Below are positions 26,486 through 35,896 of a stretch of DNA of 64,000 nucleotides, in pieces. The stretch comes from Herbaspirillum sp. (GTDB lineage Bacteria > Pseudomonadota > Gammaproteobacteria > Burkholderiales > Burkholderiaceae_D): assembly GCF_017744395.1 (NCBI RefSeq), contig NZ_JAGIBI010000007.1:1-64000 (forward strand). The letters are read 5' to 3'. Under the pieces are notes generated by a model that was given only the letters and a program-made list of their open reading frames with translations, made no database searches and had not been told where the DNA came from. Numbering within the stretch: position 1 is the stretch's first letter; each line of letters starts with the position of its first letter. Made by a program: the position numbers and the translations under genes.

Positions 26486-27214
26486 TCAGCCTTCCAGCGG
26501 CGCCCACTCGCCCTTGTGCAGCGCTTCCAGCGGCTGGAAGTTGGTCTTGTAGGCCATCTTCGGGCTTTCCTTGATCCAGTAGCCGAGATAGACGTAGGGC
26601 ATCTCCAGCTGGCGCGCCTGTTCGATCTGCCACAGGATGTTGTAGGTGCCGAAGGAGGAGGCCGGCATGTCCGGATCGAAGAAGGTATAGACCGACGACA
26701 GGCCGTCGTTGAGCACGTCGATGATGCTGACCATGCGCAGCACGCCATCGGGTTCGCGGAATTCCACCAGGCGCGTGTTGACCTTGCTTTGCAGAAGGAA
26801 CTGCGCGTACTGGTCGCGGCTGTCCTGGTCCATGCCGCCGCCGGCGTGGCGCACCGACTGGTAGCGCAGGTACAGCTCGTAGTGCTCATGCGCGTAGGTC
26901 AGGTTGGTCACCAGCGCCACCAGGTGCCGGTTGCGCTCCCAGGCACGGCGCTGGCTGCGGTTGCGCACGAAGTCGGCGACCCGGATGCGCACCGGGGTGC
27001 AGGCGTTGCAGCCGTCGCAATAGGGGCGGTAGGTGAAGATGCCGCTGCGCCGGAATCCCGTCTTGACCAGTTCCGAATACACGTCCGCGTTGATCAGGTG
27101 GGAAGGCGTGGCTACTTGCGAGCGGGCCTGCTGGTTGTCTAGATAGCTGCACGGATAGGGCGCGGTTGCATAGAACTGCAACGTGGAGAACGGCAAGTCT
27201 TTGAGATGCGTCAT
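26486..27214 (-). CDS. bpt: Aspartate/glutamate leucyltransferase Bpt
   Basis: A 242-residue cytoplasmic aminoacyl-tRNA-protein transferase homologous to eukaryotic ATE1. It adds Leu from Leu-tRNA to proteins with N-terminal Asp or Glu, creating N-degrons for ClpS/ClpAP. N-terminal motifs include [14 protein letters not shown] and [20 protein letters not shown] (the cysteine-rich region), and the C-terminal acetyltransferase-like part has [14 protein letters not shown]. It sits 124 bases downstream of aat. Both N-degron transferases are thus co-located. Confidence 0.96.
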   Translation of the reverse strand: MTHLKDLPFSTLQFYATAPYPCSYLDNQQARSQVATPSHLINADVYSELVKTGFRRSGIFTYRPYCDGCNACTPVRIRVADFVRNRSQRRAWERNRHLVALVTNLTYAHEHYELYLRYQSVRHAGGGMDQDSRDQYAQFLLQSKVNTRLVEFREPDGVLRMVSIIDVLNDGLSSVYTFFDPDMPASSFGTYNILWQIEQARQLEMPYVYLGYWIKESPKMAYKTNFQPLEALHKGEWAPLEG

Positions 27215-27338
27215 GGGCGTCCTGTCCTGTCGTGCGGGAACCCGGCGGCAGGGGAACGATGGCCGCCAGGCGATAAGCCATGCACTAATTTACACTATTT
27301 GGATGATGTCTTGTGGCGGCACAGGCTCCGGCGCATGC

Positions 27339-28082
27339 TCAGGGGCACTCTGTCGGCGGGATGCCGGTTTCCAGCAGGTTCAGCGGCCGCCAGCCGGTGA
27401 TCTGCGGGGCGCGGATGGCCGTGCGCAAGTGGCGCAGGAAATCGTCGCGCGGGATGGGGCGGGCGCCCAGCGAAGCCAGGTGCGAGGTTTCCTGCTGGCA
27501 GTCGATCAGCTCCACGCCATGGCTGCGCAGGAAAAACACCAGGTGCGCCAGCGCCACCTTGGAGGCATCGCTGACCCGGGCGAACATCGATTCGCCGTAA
27601 AACATCCTGCCGATCGACACGCCATAAGCGCCGCCGACCAGTTCGCCATTGAGCCGCACTTCCGACGAATGCGCATAGCCGGCGCGGTGCAGGCCGGTAT
27701 AGCCCTCGATGATTTCCGGCGAAATCCAGGTGCCTTGCTCATGCCGGCGCGGCCCGGCGCAGCCGCGCATGACTTCTTCGAAGGCGGTATCGAACGTGAC
27801 TTGCCACAGCCCGTCGCCATGGCGGCTGCGCTCGATGCGGCGCAGGGTTTTCTTGAGGCTGTCGGAGACAGTGAATTGCGAGGTGCGCAAGACCATGCGT
27901 GGATCGGTGCTCCACCAGAGGATTGGCTGGCCGTCCGAGAACCAGGGGAAGATGCCCTGGCGGTAGGCTTCCAGCAGGCGCGGCGGCGACAGGTCGGCGC
28001 CGGCCGCGAGCAAGCCCGGAGGATCTTTGAGCGCGTGCGAGACGTCGGGAAAGGGGGTATCGATGTTGAGCCAGGCGATCAT
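27339..28082 (-). CDS. aat: Leucyl/phenylalanyl-tRNA-protein transferase
   Basis: A 247-residue Aat enzyme that transfers Leu or Phe from tRNA onto N-terminal Lys or Arg of proteins, feeding the ClpS/ClpAP N-end-rule pathway. Family motifs are [70 protein letters not shown] and [16 protein letters not shown]. Length is typical (about 235-250). Seventeen bases separate it from the upstream Nudix gene, so they form an operon. Confidence 0.97.
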   Translation of the reverse strand: MIAWLNIDTPFPDVSHALKDPPGLLAAGADLSPPRLLEAYRQGIFPWFSDGQPILWWSTDPRMVLRTSQFTVSDSLKKTLRRIERSRHGDGLWQVTFDTAFEEVMRGCAGPRRHEQGTWISPEIIEGYTGLHRAGYAHSSEVRLNGELVGGAYGVSIGRMFYGESMFARVSDASKVALAHLVFFLRSHGVELIDCQQETSHLASLGARPIPRDDFLRHLRTAIRAPQITGWRPLNLLETGIPPTECP

Positions 28083-28099
28083 CCGGAGCTCCCGCCGGA

Positions 28100-28666
28100 T
28101 CAGATCATGCGGCGCCGGATGTCGTCGGTGTGCAGCGTGAAGCCGCCGTCACCGGCGCGCAGCTTCTTCAGGTCAGCGAAGAAAGCGCGCAGCGTGAACT
28201 CCACCGTTGGAAAAGCGATGTCTTCCCAGGGAATCTGCTCCTCTGTATACAGTTCGACTTCCAGGCTCTCGATGCCCGCCTGGTAGTCCAGGTCGAGCAG
28301 GGTGGCGCGATAGAACAGGTGCACCTGGTGCACATGCGGCACATTGACCAGCGAGAACAGTTCATGCAGCCTGATGCGCGCGCCGGCTTCCTCCTCGGTC
28401 TCGCGCACCGCGGCATCCTCGGTGGTCTCGTCGTTCTCCATGAAACCGGCCGGCAGCGTCCAGTAACCCAGGCGCGGCTCGATGGCGCGCTTGCACAACA
28501 GCACCTTGACCTGGCCGTCCCGTTCCCACACGGGCAGCGAACCGATCACCATCTTGGGATTCTGGTAATGGATCGTGCCGCAGCTACCGCAGACGAAACG
28601 CGGTCGCGTGTCGTCCTGGGGAATCTGCAGCGACACCGGCTGACCGCATTCGGAACAGAATTTCAT
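28100..28666 (-). CDS. Zinc-ribbon Nudix hydrolase
   Basis: A 188-residue Nudix hydrolase with an N-terminal zinc ribbon (Cys4, Cys7, Cys26, Cys29) and a complete Nudix box from Gly74 to Gly95 (Gly-x5-Glu-x7-Arg-Glu-x2-Glu-Glu pattern). It would cleave a nucleoside diphosphate linked to another group; the zinc ribbon is reminiscent of NudC, but it lacks NudC's full length (about 257 residues). The ATG at 28666 starts directly before the ribbon. It heads the nudix-aat-bpt-pyrD run. The substrate is unknown. Confidence 0.92.
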   Translation of the reverse strand: MKFCSECGQPVSLQIPQDDTRPRFVCGSCGTIHYQNPKMVIGSLPVWERDGQVKVLLCKRAIEPRLGYWTLPAGFMENDETTEDAAVRETEEEAGARIRLHELFSLVNVPHVHQVHLFYRATLLDLDYQAGIESLEVELYTEEQIPWEDIAFPTVEFTLRAFFADLKKLRAGDGGFTLHTDDIRRRMI

Positions 28667-28861
28667 AGAAGAGGATCGTCGTGGCTTGATTTGGTTGTTA
28701 TCGGCATGCATGCGCCTGGCTCCATCCATCAGCCGGGCTTGCGACACGGAAAAACTGGTGCGCAGACAGCGGCATGTGCGGGTAGCAGTGTATCACTGTA
28801 AAAAGATTGCAGATAATGTTTGCATTCTATTTCCAGGTGTCCTATAATCTTTTTCTTCAGA

Positions 28862-28938
<77 letters not shown>

Positions 28939-28946
28939 GATAAGTG

Positions 28947-28982
28947 AAAACCGCTGTAAGCCTTGGCTTGCAGCGGTTTTTT
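28947..28982 (+). terminator. Terminator of the tRNA-fMet transcript
   Basis: AAAACCGCTGTAAGCC pairs with GGCTTGCAGCGGTTTT (one T-G wobble) around a 2-base loop and ends in T. The opposite strand also forms it and ends in TTTTCAC. Confidence 0.9.
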
Positions 28983-29123
28983 GATTTTGGGCTTGTGTTT
29001 GGCCATGTTCCGGGGCGCTACAAAAAAGAATCAAACAAGGCGGGGCAGGCAGCTATATCGGATATGGGGCAACTTTGGGTGCAACTCAACAAGCCCCTGG
29101 CTACTGATCCCAGATGGCCTCAT

Positions 29124-30014
29124 TCAAATCCTGAGATGGCCGACTACCAAGGAAAATGCCGGCGAAGCCTGCCGGCGGTTCGCATAATACAAATGGTAGC
29201 CAGGCACAGTCGGGCACCACTCTTCAAGCACGCTTCGTAACTGACCGCCGAAAAAGTAAGGCTCCGCTACATCGTAGGGCACATAGGCGAGGCCATACCC
29301 GGCAATCGCCGCCTCCAGCATTTTCGGGGTGGTATTGAGAATAAATTGGCCTTGCACATGAACCTGCAATGCTTCGTTTCCCTTCGCGAACTCCCAGGCA
29401 TATAGCCCGCCATGCGTGGGAATGCGGAGATTGATGCAGTTATGGGCCGCCAGGTCATGCGGCGTTGCCGGACGGCCGTTTGCATCAAGGTAGCCGGGCG
29501 AACCGACTACCGCCATCTTGAAGTCCGGACCGATGCGGGTGGCGATCATGTTTTGCGCAATCAAATCCCCGCTCCGGACGCCCGCATCGAAACGTTCTTT
29601 CACGATATCGACCAATCCATAGTTGATATTGATTTCTACGGAAATTTCCGGATATTGCTTGAGCCAATCCTTCAGCTTCGGCCACAGGATGGTGTCCGCG
29701 GCATGATCGTGGGCGGAGATGCGGATGAGGCCTGCGGGCTTTTCCCGTAGGGCGCTTAGCGAATCCAGTTCCGATGCAATCCCTTCATAGTAAGGCCCGA
29801 CCTTCAGAAGCAGCCTTTCTCCCGCCTCAGTAAGAGAGACTCCGCGCGTCGTCCTGGTCAGCAGGCGGAGCTTCAGTTTTTCCTCCAGCCCCCGCATGGA
29901 ATGGCTCAGGGCGGACTGCGAGACCCCGAGCTGCGCCGCCGCGCGGGTGAAGCTCCGCTCTCGCGCAACCACGAAGAATGCCCGCAGGACGTTAAGGTCG
30001 ATATTCTTCATCAT
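29124..30014 (-). CDS. LysR family transcriptional regulator
   Basis: A 296-residue LysR regulator: winged HTH in residues 5-65 (AFFVVARERSFTRAAAQLGV, SQSALSHSMRGLEEKL) and an effector domain with INLRIPTHGGLYAWEFAKG typical of the subgroup that controls small oxidoreductase or cupin genes. It is divergent from the cupin-tautomerase-SDR operon at 30142, 127 bases away, and is its likely regulator. A -10-like TATAGT is visible in the gap for the operon. Base composition looks lower in GC than neighbours, suggesting recent acquisition of this block. Confidence 0.92.
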   Translation of the reverse strand: MMKNIDLNVLRAFFVVARERSFTRAAAQLGVSQSALSHSMRGLEEKLKLRLLTRTTRGVSLTEAGERLLLKVGPYYEGIASELDSLSALREKPAGLIRISAHDHAADTILWPKLKDWLKQYPEISVEININYGLVDIVKERFDAGVRSGDLIAQNMIATRIGPDFKMAVVGSPGYLDANGRPATPHDLAAHNCINLRIPTHGGLYAWEFAKGNEALQVHVQGQFILNTTPKMLEAAIAGYGLAYVPYDVAEPYFFGGQLRSVLEEWCPTVPGYHLYYANRRQASPAFSLVVGHLRI

Positions 30015-30141
30015 GAATTTGGCTCATATCTGTTTGCCAAGTCTAGCAGCTACCGGTGGAACCAGGTGATCCCTATAGTTCAGGCATCCGCTATGCGGCG
30101 CATCCCGCCGCCGCAGGCAGGCACAGGAACAGGAGTCGGAA

Positions 30142-30549
30142 ATGGAAATTGAAGTCCAGCGTTGTGGAAGCGTTTCTTCCATGAAAGGGCCGGTCGACTG
30201 GTTTACCGGAACCGTCCGGGTGGACATGTTGTTCCAGGCCAATGACACGGCACGCGCTTCGGGCGGCAGTGTGACTTTCGAACCCGGCGCGCGCACCGCA
30301 TGGCATGCGCATCCGCGCGGCCAGACGTTGATTGTGACGGCCGGTTCCGGCTACGTGCAACGGTGGGGCGGCCCCCTTGAGGCCATCAAGCCCGGCGACG
30401 TGGTCTGGATTCCCGCCGGCGTCAAGCATTGGCATGGCGCCAGCGCCGGTACCTTCATGACCCATATCGCGATCCAGGAATCGCTTGATGGCAAAGTCGT
30501 CGATTGGCTGGAGCACGTCAGCGACGAGCAGTATCCGCAAACGCAATAA
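30142..30549 (+). CDS. Cupin domain protein
   Basis: A 135-residue single-domain cupin. The first cupin motif is [15 protein letters not shown] (residues 53-67, His ligands at 55 and 57), the second [12 protein letters not shown] (His ligand about residue 97). This metal-site layout is common among small quercetinase- or carboxymuconolactone-associated cupins. It is first gene of a three-gene operon with a tautomerase (11 bases downstream) and an SDR. Substrate unknown. Confidence 0.88.
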   Translation: MEIEVQRCGSVSSMKGPVDWFTGTVRVDMLFQANDTARASGGSVTFEPGARTAWHAHPRGQTLIVTAGSGYVQRWGGPLEAIKPGDVVWIPAGVKHWHGASAGTFMTHIAIQESLDGKVVDWLEHVSDEQYPQTQ

Positions 30550-30560
30550 GGGAGGCGACT

Positions 30561-30797
30561 ATGCCGCATGTCATCGTAAAGCAATGGCCAGGCAAGTCGG
30601 AGCAGCAAAAGCAGCAGCTTGCCGACGCCATCACCAAGGCCGTGACCGCCATCCTCGGATATGGCAAGGAGTCCGTTTCCGTCGGAATTGAAGTGGTGCA
30701 GCCAGCCGCCTGGCTGGATGAGGTCTACAACCCCGACATCCTCGGAAAATGGGACACGTTGTACCAGAAGCCCGGCTACGACCCTTCCCAGTTCTAG
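30561..30797 (+). CDS. 4-oxalocrotonate tautomerase family protein (PptA-like)
   Basis: A 78-residue tautomerase-superfamily protein with catalytic Pro-1 ([16 protein letters not shown]) and a longer C-terminal tail ([12 protein letters not shown]) than the classic 62-residue 4-OT, closer to E. coli PptA. GGGAGGCGACT precedes the ATG at 30561. It is the middle gene of the cupin-tautomerase-SDR operon. It differs strongly from the other 4-OT at 4780. Confidence 0.9.
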   Translation: MPHVIVKQWPGKSEQQKQQLADAITKAVTAILGYGKESVSVGIEVVQPAAWLDEVYNPDILGKWDTLYQKPGYDPSQF

Positions 30798-30825
30798 CAT
30801 CCCAAAACCATACAAAGGAATTGCC

Positions 30826-31563
30826 ATGCAAGACAATATCAAAGACAAAGTCGTTGTCATCACCGGCGCGAGCAGCGGCCTGGGAGAGGCGGCTGCCAGG
30901 CATCTCGCGGCGCTTGGCGCCAGGCTTGTGCTGGGTGCCCGGCGTGTCGACCGGCTGGAAAAACTGGCCGGCGAAATCAATGCCGGCGGTGAGGCTGTGG
31001 TCGCCACCGATGTGACGCGCCTGGAAGAGGTGCAGCGGCTTGTGGAGCGAGCGATCAAGCTCTACGGCAGGGTTGATGTGCTGCTCAACAATGCGGGCCT
31101 GATGCCGAGTTCCATGCTGGAAAAGCTTCACGTGGATGAATGGGACCGCATGATCGACGTGAACATCAAAGGCGTGCTTCATGGCATAGCGGCCGTGTTG
31201 CCCCACATGGTTCGGCAAAAGAGCGGCCATATCATCAATGTGTCATCGGTTGCGGGCCACAAGGTTGGCGCGGGCGGCGCGGTCTATGCGGCGACAAAGC
31301 ACGCGGTGCGAGCCCTTTCCGAAGGGCTGCGCCAGGAGGTGAAGCCGCACAACATCAGGACGACAATTGTTTCTCCCGGCGCCGTCGCCACCGAGCTGAC
31401 GCAAACGATCACGGATCCCGATATCGCCGCCGGCATGAAAGCGGTTTACGAGCGGGCTATTTCCGCCGACTCATTTGCCCGTGTGGTCGCATTCGCCATC
31501 AGCCAGCCCGAAGACATCGATATCAACGAGGTGCTTTTCAGGCCGACCAGCCAGCTTTACTAA
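30826..31563 (+). CDS. Short-chain dehydrogenase/reductase
   Basis: A 245-residue classical SDR. The NAD(P)-binding [13 protein letters not shown] is at residues 13-25, NNAG about residue 88, the catalytic Ser in NVSSVAG (about 140), and YAATK (Tyr about 153, Lys about 157). PGAVATEL follows. An Arg-rich ARRVDRLEK after beta-2 favours NADPH. AAAGGAATTGCC precedes the ATG at 30826. It is the last gene of the LysR-controlled operon; the substrate is likely a small ketone or alcohol but cannot be named. Confidence 0.93.
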   Translation: MQDNIKDKVVVITGASSGLGEAAARHLAALGARLVLGARRVDRLEKLAGEINAGGEAVVATDVTRLEEVQRLVERAIKLYGRVDVLLNNAGLMPSSMLEKLHVDEWDRMIDVNIKGVLHGIAAVLPHMVRQKSGHIINVSSVAGHKVGAGGAVYAATKHAVRALSEGLRQEVKPHNIRTTIVSPGAVATELTQTITDPDIAAGMKAVYERAISADSFARVVAFAISQPEDIDINEVLFRPTSQLY

Positions 31564-31628
31564 TCGCCATCCATCCTGGGTTCTGCCGGCTGCGGAGCAG
31601 CGATAAGTGTCGCCGCAAACCGGCTGGA

Positions 31629-31976
31629 CTAATTGATCTGGAGCTTGCCCTGAAGCAAGCAGGCGTGCGCGGCGAGCTGCTCGGATGTGCATTGGCGGCG
31701 GGGCCAGATCAGGCCCGCACCGTCATCTTGATGGCGCGGGACGATATGCATGTGGAAATGGAAAACGGTCTGCTCGCCTTCCTTCCCGTTCGCCTGGAAG
31801 AGCATCAGGCCGGGGCAGTGGAAGGTCTCTTTCACGGCGATAGCGATCTGCTGCGCTACGGCCATGACTTCCTGCGCCGTTTCTGGCGGAATATCGAAGA
31901 TGCTGGCGTAGTGCTTCTTGGGGGCGACCAGCACATGGCCAGGGTTGACCGGGCCGATATCCATGAACGCCAGCAC
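31629..31976 (-). pseudogene. HIT family protein with missing or decayed N-terminus
   Basis: From the GTG at 31976 this encodes 115 residues of a histidine-triad nucleotide hydrolase: LAFMDIGPVNPGHVLVAPKK, the triad HFHMHIVPRH, and a C-terminal helix. The first strand and the Cys-x2-Cys zinc motif normally ahead of YEDDxxLAFMD are absent. The frame stays open upstream (YENDH precedes) to a stop at about 32092, but that stretch has no ATG or TTG, reads His/Asp/Gln-rich and is not HIT-like. No ribosome-binding site precedes the GTG. It therefore looks truncated at its 5' end, near the LysE gene. A shorter functional protein remains possible. Confidence 0.55.
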
Positions 31977-32093
31977 ATGATCGTTTTCATAATCAGCGCC
32001 ATGCGCGTCATCGCAGGGATACTGATCGTCGCCGCTCTGGTGCTGATGAAGATGTCGAACTCTTAGCCGCGCAATACTGCCGGCCGAGGTATG

Positions 32094-32708
32094 TCATCGG
32101 CCGAAAAGAACCCGGCCGCTCATCCCGACAAGGAATATCCCCATCGCCGTTTCCACAAATACCTTGAGCTTTCCATAGACCGAACGCGCAAGCCGGTGTG
32201 AAAACAGGAGCGCCAGGCTGCAATACCAGAGCGCTGAAATGGACAGCGCGAGAAGAACCACGGCGGCGTCGAACCAAAGCGGCGCAGCTGAAGGGACCAT
32301 GACCGAGAAAATGCTGCCGTAAAACCCGATCGACTTGGGATTGGTCATGCTGACGACAAAGGCCTTGCCCAGGGACGATGCGCCGCTTGATTGGCGCGCC
32401 GACTCGTTCCTGATGGGCTGGCGGGCGGTGGCAATCATTTTCAAGCCGAGCCACAGGAGGTAGGCGCCACCAGCCAGCCTGATGGCGGTATGGACGGCGG
32501 GAGCGTGGCTCATCAGGAAATTCACTCCGCCGATGGCCAGCAGCGCCCATGTTCCCGATGCCAGCGAAAAGCCCAGTCCGGTGAGGATGCCCGCGCGCCT
32601 GGAAATGCCCATCGACGTGGATGTCACCAAGGCGAAATTGGGGCCGGGACTGGCGACGCTCAGCAAGAGGACACCGGCGATCAGCAAGAGTTGGGGCAAG
32701 TCGGACAT
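32094..32708 (-). CDS. LysE/RhtB family amino acid exporter
   Basis: A 204-residue inner-membrane exporter of the LysE/RhtB superfamily with about six hydrophobic helices. The signature SVASPGPNFALVTSTSMGIS (about residues 16-35) and the LGLKMI and KSIGFYGSIF segments are typical. These proteins export amino acids or their derivatives by proton antiport. The ATG at 32708 is the natural start (MSDLPQLLLIAG). The substrate is unknown. It lies within the low-GC block, upstream of the decayed HIT gene. Confidence 0.92.
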   Translation of the reverse strand: MSDLPQLLLIAGVLLLSVASPGPNFALVTSTSMGISRRAGILTGLGFSLASGTWALLAIGGVNFLMSHAPAVHTAIRLAGGAYLLWLGLKMIATARQPIRNESARQSSGASSLGKAFVVSMTNPKSIGFYGSIFSVMVPSAAPLWFDAAVVLLALSISALWYCSLALLFSHRLARSVYGKLKVFVETAMGIFLVGMSGRVLFGR

Positions 32709-32889
32709 GAAAAATGGCGGAATGCGGATGAGAAGTGCCAATGTATCAGGCGCCAGGAATTGATGCTCGCTGATTACCAGATAAGGAATCGCCGGAGTTT
32801 CGTCCGGCGATTGGACTGGATTCCGAGGAAAGCGACTGTTTTGCCTGCCGGCGTTCATGTTACGATGCGCCGATCTTATGGAGGCGAGT

Positions 32890-33129
32890 ATGGAAACGCA
32901 GGATCCCTGGATTGAACGCGCTGAAGCGCTGAAAAAGCAAATTGAGGTTTTGCTCGAAGCCCAGCTTGAGGAATATGAGCTGATGACCGCTAAGCTGGAG
33001 GAGTGGAAGAAAAATCCCGCCGGCCAATGGCTGACGCTGGCCGATTACGAGCCTTGGCAGACCGCGCTGAAGAAGCTTGAAGAAGCGCAGCGCGAGTTCG
33101 ATGCGCATATCGGCACGCGCGAAAAGTAA
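32890..33129 (+). CDS. 79-residue coiled-coil protein of unknown function
   Basis: A small, highly charged, helical protein: residues 10-45 are rich in Glu, Lys and Leu with heptad spacing (AEALKKQIEVLLEAQLEEYE), followed by WLTLADYEPWQTAL and another helix. TGGAGGCGAGT directly precedes the ATG at 32890, which is preferred over two upstream in-frame ATGs. A terminator follows. Probably cytoplasmic and oligomeric. No family is recognised with confidence. Confidence 0.75.
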   Translation: METQDPWIERAEALKKQIEVLLEAQLEEYELMTAKLEEWKKNPAGQWLTLADYEPWQTALKKLEEAQREFDAHIGTREK

Positions 33130-33161
33130 GCCTCTTTCCTGCCGTTCGGCCGGAGGCCGGC

Positions 33162-33197
33162 AACGCTGCCCCGAAGCGATTCCGGGCGGCGTTTTTC
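33162..33197 (+). terminator. Intrinsic terminator
   Basis: AACGCTGCCC pairs with GGGCGGCGTT (one wobble) across an 11-13 base loop and is followed by five T. It ends the small coiled-coil gene. Confidence 0.75.
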
Positions 33198-33351
33198 TTG
33201 GTCGCCGCGGATGAGCTTGCGTTTCCCGGCGGCGGATTTTCGTGCGGCGCGGCAAGCGCGGGCGGCTGAAATGGGGTGTAATGGCGGGAGTGCCGGGTAA
33301 CGCGCGCGTATTCGGGCAGAATCCGGGCAGAATCGAACAGGCAAACACATC

Positions 33352-34560
33352 ATGAACCCACCTCTCAAGACAGCCGCTTCGGAGCCGACGAAGCAGACGC
33401 TGGATATCCTCAAGACCCTCATCGGCTTCAACACCGTCAGCCGCGAATCCAACCTCGGATTGATCGAATGGGTGCGCGATTACCTGGAAGGCCTGGGCGC
33501 GCAGACCCGCCTGACCTACGATGCCCAGCGGCGCAAGGCCAACCTGTTCGCGACCGTGGCCGGCGCGGCGCAGGGCCGGTCCCGCTTCGGCACCGTCTTT
33601 TCCGGCCATACCGATGTGGTGCCGGTCACCGGCCAGAACTGGGATACCGATCCCTTCGCCGCCCACGTGGCCGGCGGCAAGCTGTTCGGCCGGGGCGCCT
33701 GCGACATGAAAGGCTTCATCGCCGTCTGCCTGGCGCGCCTGGCCGCCGTCGACCAGGGCCGCTTGCATACGCCGCTGCATTTTTCGTTTTCCTACGACGA
33801 GGAAGTCGGTTGCCTGGGCGTGCGCGAACTGCTGGCCGACCTGAAGCATAACGACATCAAGCCGACCGGCGTCATCATCGGCGAGCCGACTTCGATGCAG
33901 GCCGTGATCGCGCACAAGGGCAAGCGTTCCTACCGCTGCTCGGTGCATGGCCATGCGGCGCACTCTTCCTGCCCGCACCTGGGCATCAACAGCATTGACT
34001 TCGCCGCGATGATGCAGCTGAAGATCCGCGAGATCGCCATGCGCGTGCGCGATTCGGAAGCCCGGGACTACGACTTCGATGTGCCGTATTCCTCCATCGT
34101 CACCACCCTGTCCAATGGCGGCAACGCCCCCAACATCATTCCCGACAAGGCCGAGTTCGTGTTCGAACACCGTTTCTTGCCGGGCGTCGATCCGCAGCAG
34201 GTGTTCGAGGAAGTGAAGTCGTACGCGCAGCGGGAAGTGGTGCCGCAGATGGCCATCGAAGGGGCGCAGGGCCGCATCGAGTTCGAAACCCTGACCGCGT
34301 ATCCCGGCATGAACACCCCGGCCGACGATCCCATCGTCGCGTCCGCGCTGCGCATCCTGGGCGATGAGCGCGCGCACAAGGTCGGTTTCGGCACCGAGGG
34401 CGGCCTGTTCGGCGCAGCCGGCATGCCGGCCGTGATCTGCGGTCCCGGCGATATCGCCCAGGCCCACAAGCCCAACGAATTTGTCACGCTGGAACAGTTG
34501 GCCCGCTGCGAGCATTTCTTCGACAACTATCTGGCTTCGGCCAACCTCAATCCCGCCTGA
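33352..34560 (+). CDS. argE: Acetylornithine deacetylase (M20 family)
   Basis: A 402-residue zinc amidohydrolase that removes acetate from N-acetylornithine in arginine synthesis. The M20 metal site is seen in SGHTDVVPVTGQNW, GRGACDMKGFIA (bridging Asp), SYDEEVGCLG (Glu-Glu, catalytic base and ligand) and the C-terminal His in AQAHKPNEFV. The dimerisation domain has HGHAAHSSCPHLGIN. Length is slightly above E. coli ArgE (383). The VPVTGQNWDTDPF stretch is characteristic of proteobacterial ArgE as opposed to DapE. It is monocistronic with a terminator at 34582. Confidence 0.93.
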   Translation: MNPPLKTAASEPTKQTLDILKTLIGFNTVSRESNLGLIEWVRDYLEGLGAQTRLTYDAQRRKANLFATVAGAAQGRSRFGTVFSGHTDVVPVTGQNWDTDPFAAHVAGGKLFGRGACDMKGFIAVCLARLAAVDQGRLHTPLHFSFSYDEEVGCLGVRELLADLKHNDIKPTGVIIGEPTSMQAVIAHKGKRSYRCSVHGHAAHSSCPHLGINSIDFAAMMQLKIREIAMRVRDSEARDYDFDVPYSSIVTTLSNGGNAPNIIPDKAEFVFEHRFLPGVDPQQVFEEVKSYAQREVVPQMAIEGAQGRIEFETLTAYPGMNTPADDPIVASALRILGDERAHKVGFGTEGGLFGAAGMPAVICGPGDIAQAHKPNEFVTLEQLARCEHFFDNYLASANLNPA

Positions 34561-34581
34561 ACATTGCCGGTGCTGTAAAAG

Positions 34582-34617
34582 AAAAGGCGCTTGCCCCGTC
34601 AAGGGCAAGCGCCTTTT
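34582..34617. terminator. Bidirectional intrinsic terminator between argE and the MFS gene
   Basis: AAAGGCGCTTGCCC pairs with GGGCAAGCGCCTTT around a 6-base loop, with T-runs on both strands (TTTTTC on plus, TTTTCTTTT on minus). Confidence 0.93.
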
Positions 34618-34635
34618 TCGTTGCGCCGTACGGCC

Positions 34636-35793
34636 TCAGGCGGCGAGCTTGGGACGCTTGTCCAGCGAGGCCGACAAGGCCACGGTCGCCAGCCCCAGCA
34701 AGGCCACCGCCGCGCCGATCAGCGGCAGGTCGGTCAGCGGCAGGCCGGCCGCGATCGCCGTGCCGCCCAGCCAGGCGCCGGTGGCGTTGCCCAGGTTGAA
34801 GGCGCCCTGGTTCAGCGTCGAGGCCAGGTTGGGCGCGCCGCGCGCGGTGTCCAGCACGCGGATCTGCGCGCCCGGCACCACCGCGAAGGAGAAGGCGCCC
34901 CAGGCAAACATGGTCACCAGCGTGGGCCACTTGTAATGGCTGGTCCAAGAGAACAGGCCCAGCACGATGGCGATGCAGATGAACACGGTGCACAGCACCG
35001 GCATCAGTTTCCAGTCCGCCAGCTTGCCGCCGACCAGGCCGCCCACGGTGATGCCGGCGCCGAACAGCAGCAGCACCCAGCTTTCTTCCCTGGCGCTGAA
35101 GCCGGTCACGTCGAGCAGGATGTAGGCGATGTAGGTGATCACGGTGAACATGCTGATCGAGGCCAGCGTCGAGGTCAGCAGTGACAGTTGCACCCGGGTG
35201 TCGATGATGGAGCGGAATTCCTGGAAGATGTCGCCGCCCTGCATGGGGATCTTCTTGGGCAGCATGGCCCACAGCATCACGGCCGCCAGCACGCCGATGC
35301 CGGTCACCACGCCGAACGTGGAGCGCCAGCCGGCCGCGTGGCCGAAGGCGGTGCCCAGCGGCACGCCCAGGATGTTGGCCACGGTCAGGCCGGTAAACAT
35401 CAGGGCCACGGCCTGGGCGCGCTTTTCCGGCGCGACCAGTTCCGCAGCGACCACCGAGCCGATGCCGAAGAAGGCCGCGTGGCAGAAGGCGGTCACCACG
35501 CGCGCCACCATCAGGAAGCCGTAGGTCGGGGCGATCGCGCACAGCACGTTGCCCAGGATGAACAGGGCCATCAGCCCGACCAGCGCCTGCTTGCGCGGCC
35601 ACTTGGCGGTGAGGATGGCCAGGATCGGGGCGCCTGCCGCCACGCCCAGCGCATAGCCGGAGACCAGCATGCCGGCCGCCGGCGCCGAGACGCCGAGGTC
35701 GCGGGCGACATCGGGCAGCAGGCCCATGATGACGAATTCAGTGGTGCCGATGCCGAAGGCGGCGACGGCGAGGGCGAACAGGGGCCAGTTCAT
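34636..35793 (-). CDS. MFS transporter, AraJ/YdhP-like drug or sugar exporter
   Basis: A 385-residue 12-helix major facilitator of the DHA1/AraJ-YdhP type. The N-terminus FGIGTTEFVIMGLLPDVARD and the motif ILTAKWPRKQALVG (loop 2-3) are diagnostic of this group, which includes arabinose-polymer or purine-like efflux pumps. The loop QGGDIFQEFRSIIDT marks the central region. The ATG at 35793 begins MNWPLFALAVAAFG. No local regulator lies adjacent. The substrate is unknown. Confidence 0.92.
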   Translation of the reverse strand: MNWPLFALAVAAFGIGTTEFVIMGLLPDVARDLGVSAPAAGMLVSGYALGVAAGAPILAILTAKWPRKQALVGLMALFILGNVLCAIAPTYGFLMVARVVTAFCHAAFFGIGSVVAAELVAPEKRAQAVALMFTGLTVANILGVPLGTAFGHAAGWRSTFGVVTGIGVLAAVMLWAMLPKKIPMQGGDIFQEFRSIIDTRVQLSLLTSTLASISMFTVITYIAYILLDVTGFSAREESWVLLLFGAGITVGGLVGGKLADWKLMPVLCTVFICIAIVLGLFSWTSHYKWPTLVTMFAWGAFSFAVVPGAQIRVLDTARGAPNLASTLNQGAFNLGNATGAWLGGTAIAAGLPLTDLPLIGAAVALLGLATVALSASLDKRPKLAA

Positions 35794-35896
35794 GCGGATT
35801 CCTGGAAGGAGGGAGGGCGCGGCGGGGATCGCCGCGCGAAACCGCAAGTTTACCGTCTGGCGGGAAATATTGCAGGGCGGTAATCGGCGGAGCCGA

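Noticed and set aside
31977-32066. A 29-codon hydrophobic frame on the plus strand (MIVFIISAMRVIAGILIVAA...)
   Set aside because: It is exactly antisense to the charged open stretch ahead of the HIT gene, lacks a ribosome-binding site, and hydrophobic antisense to charged codons is expected by chance.
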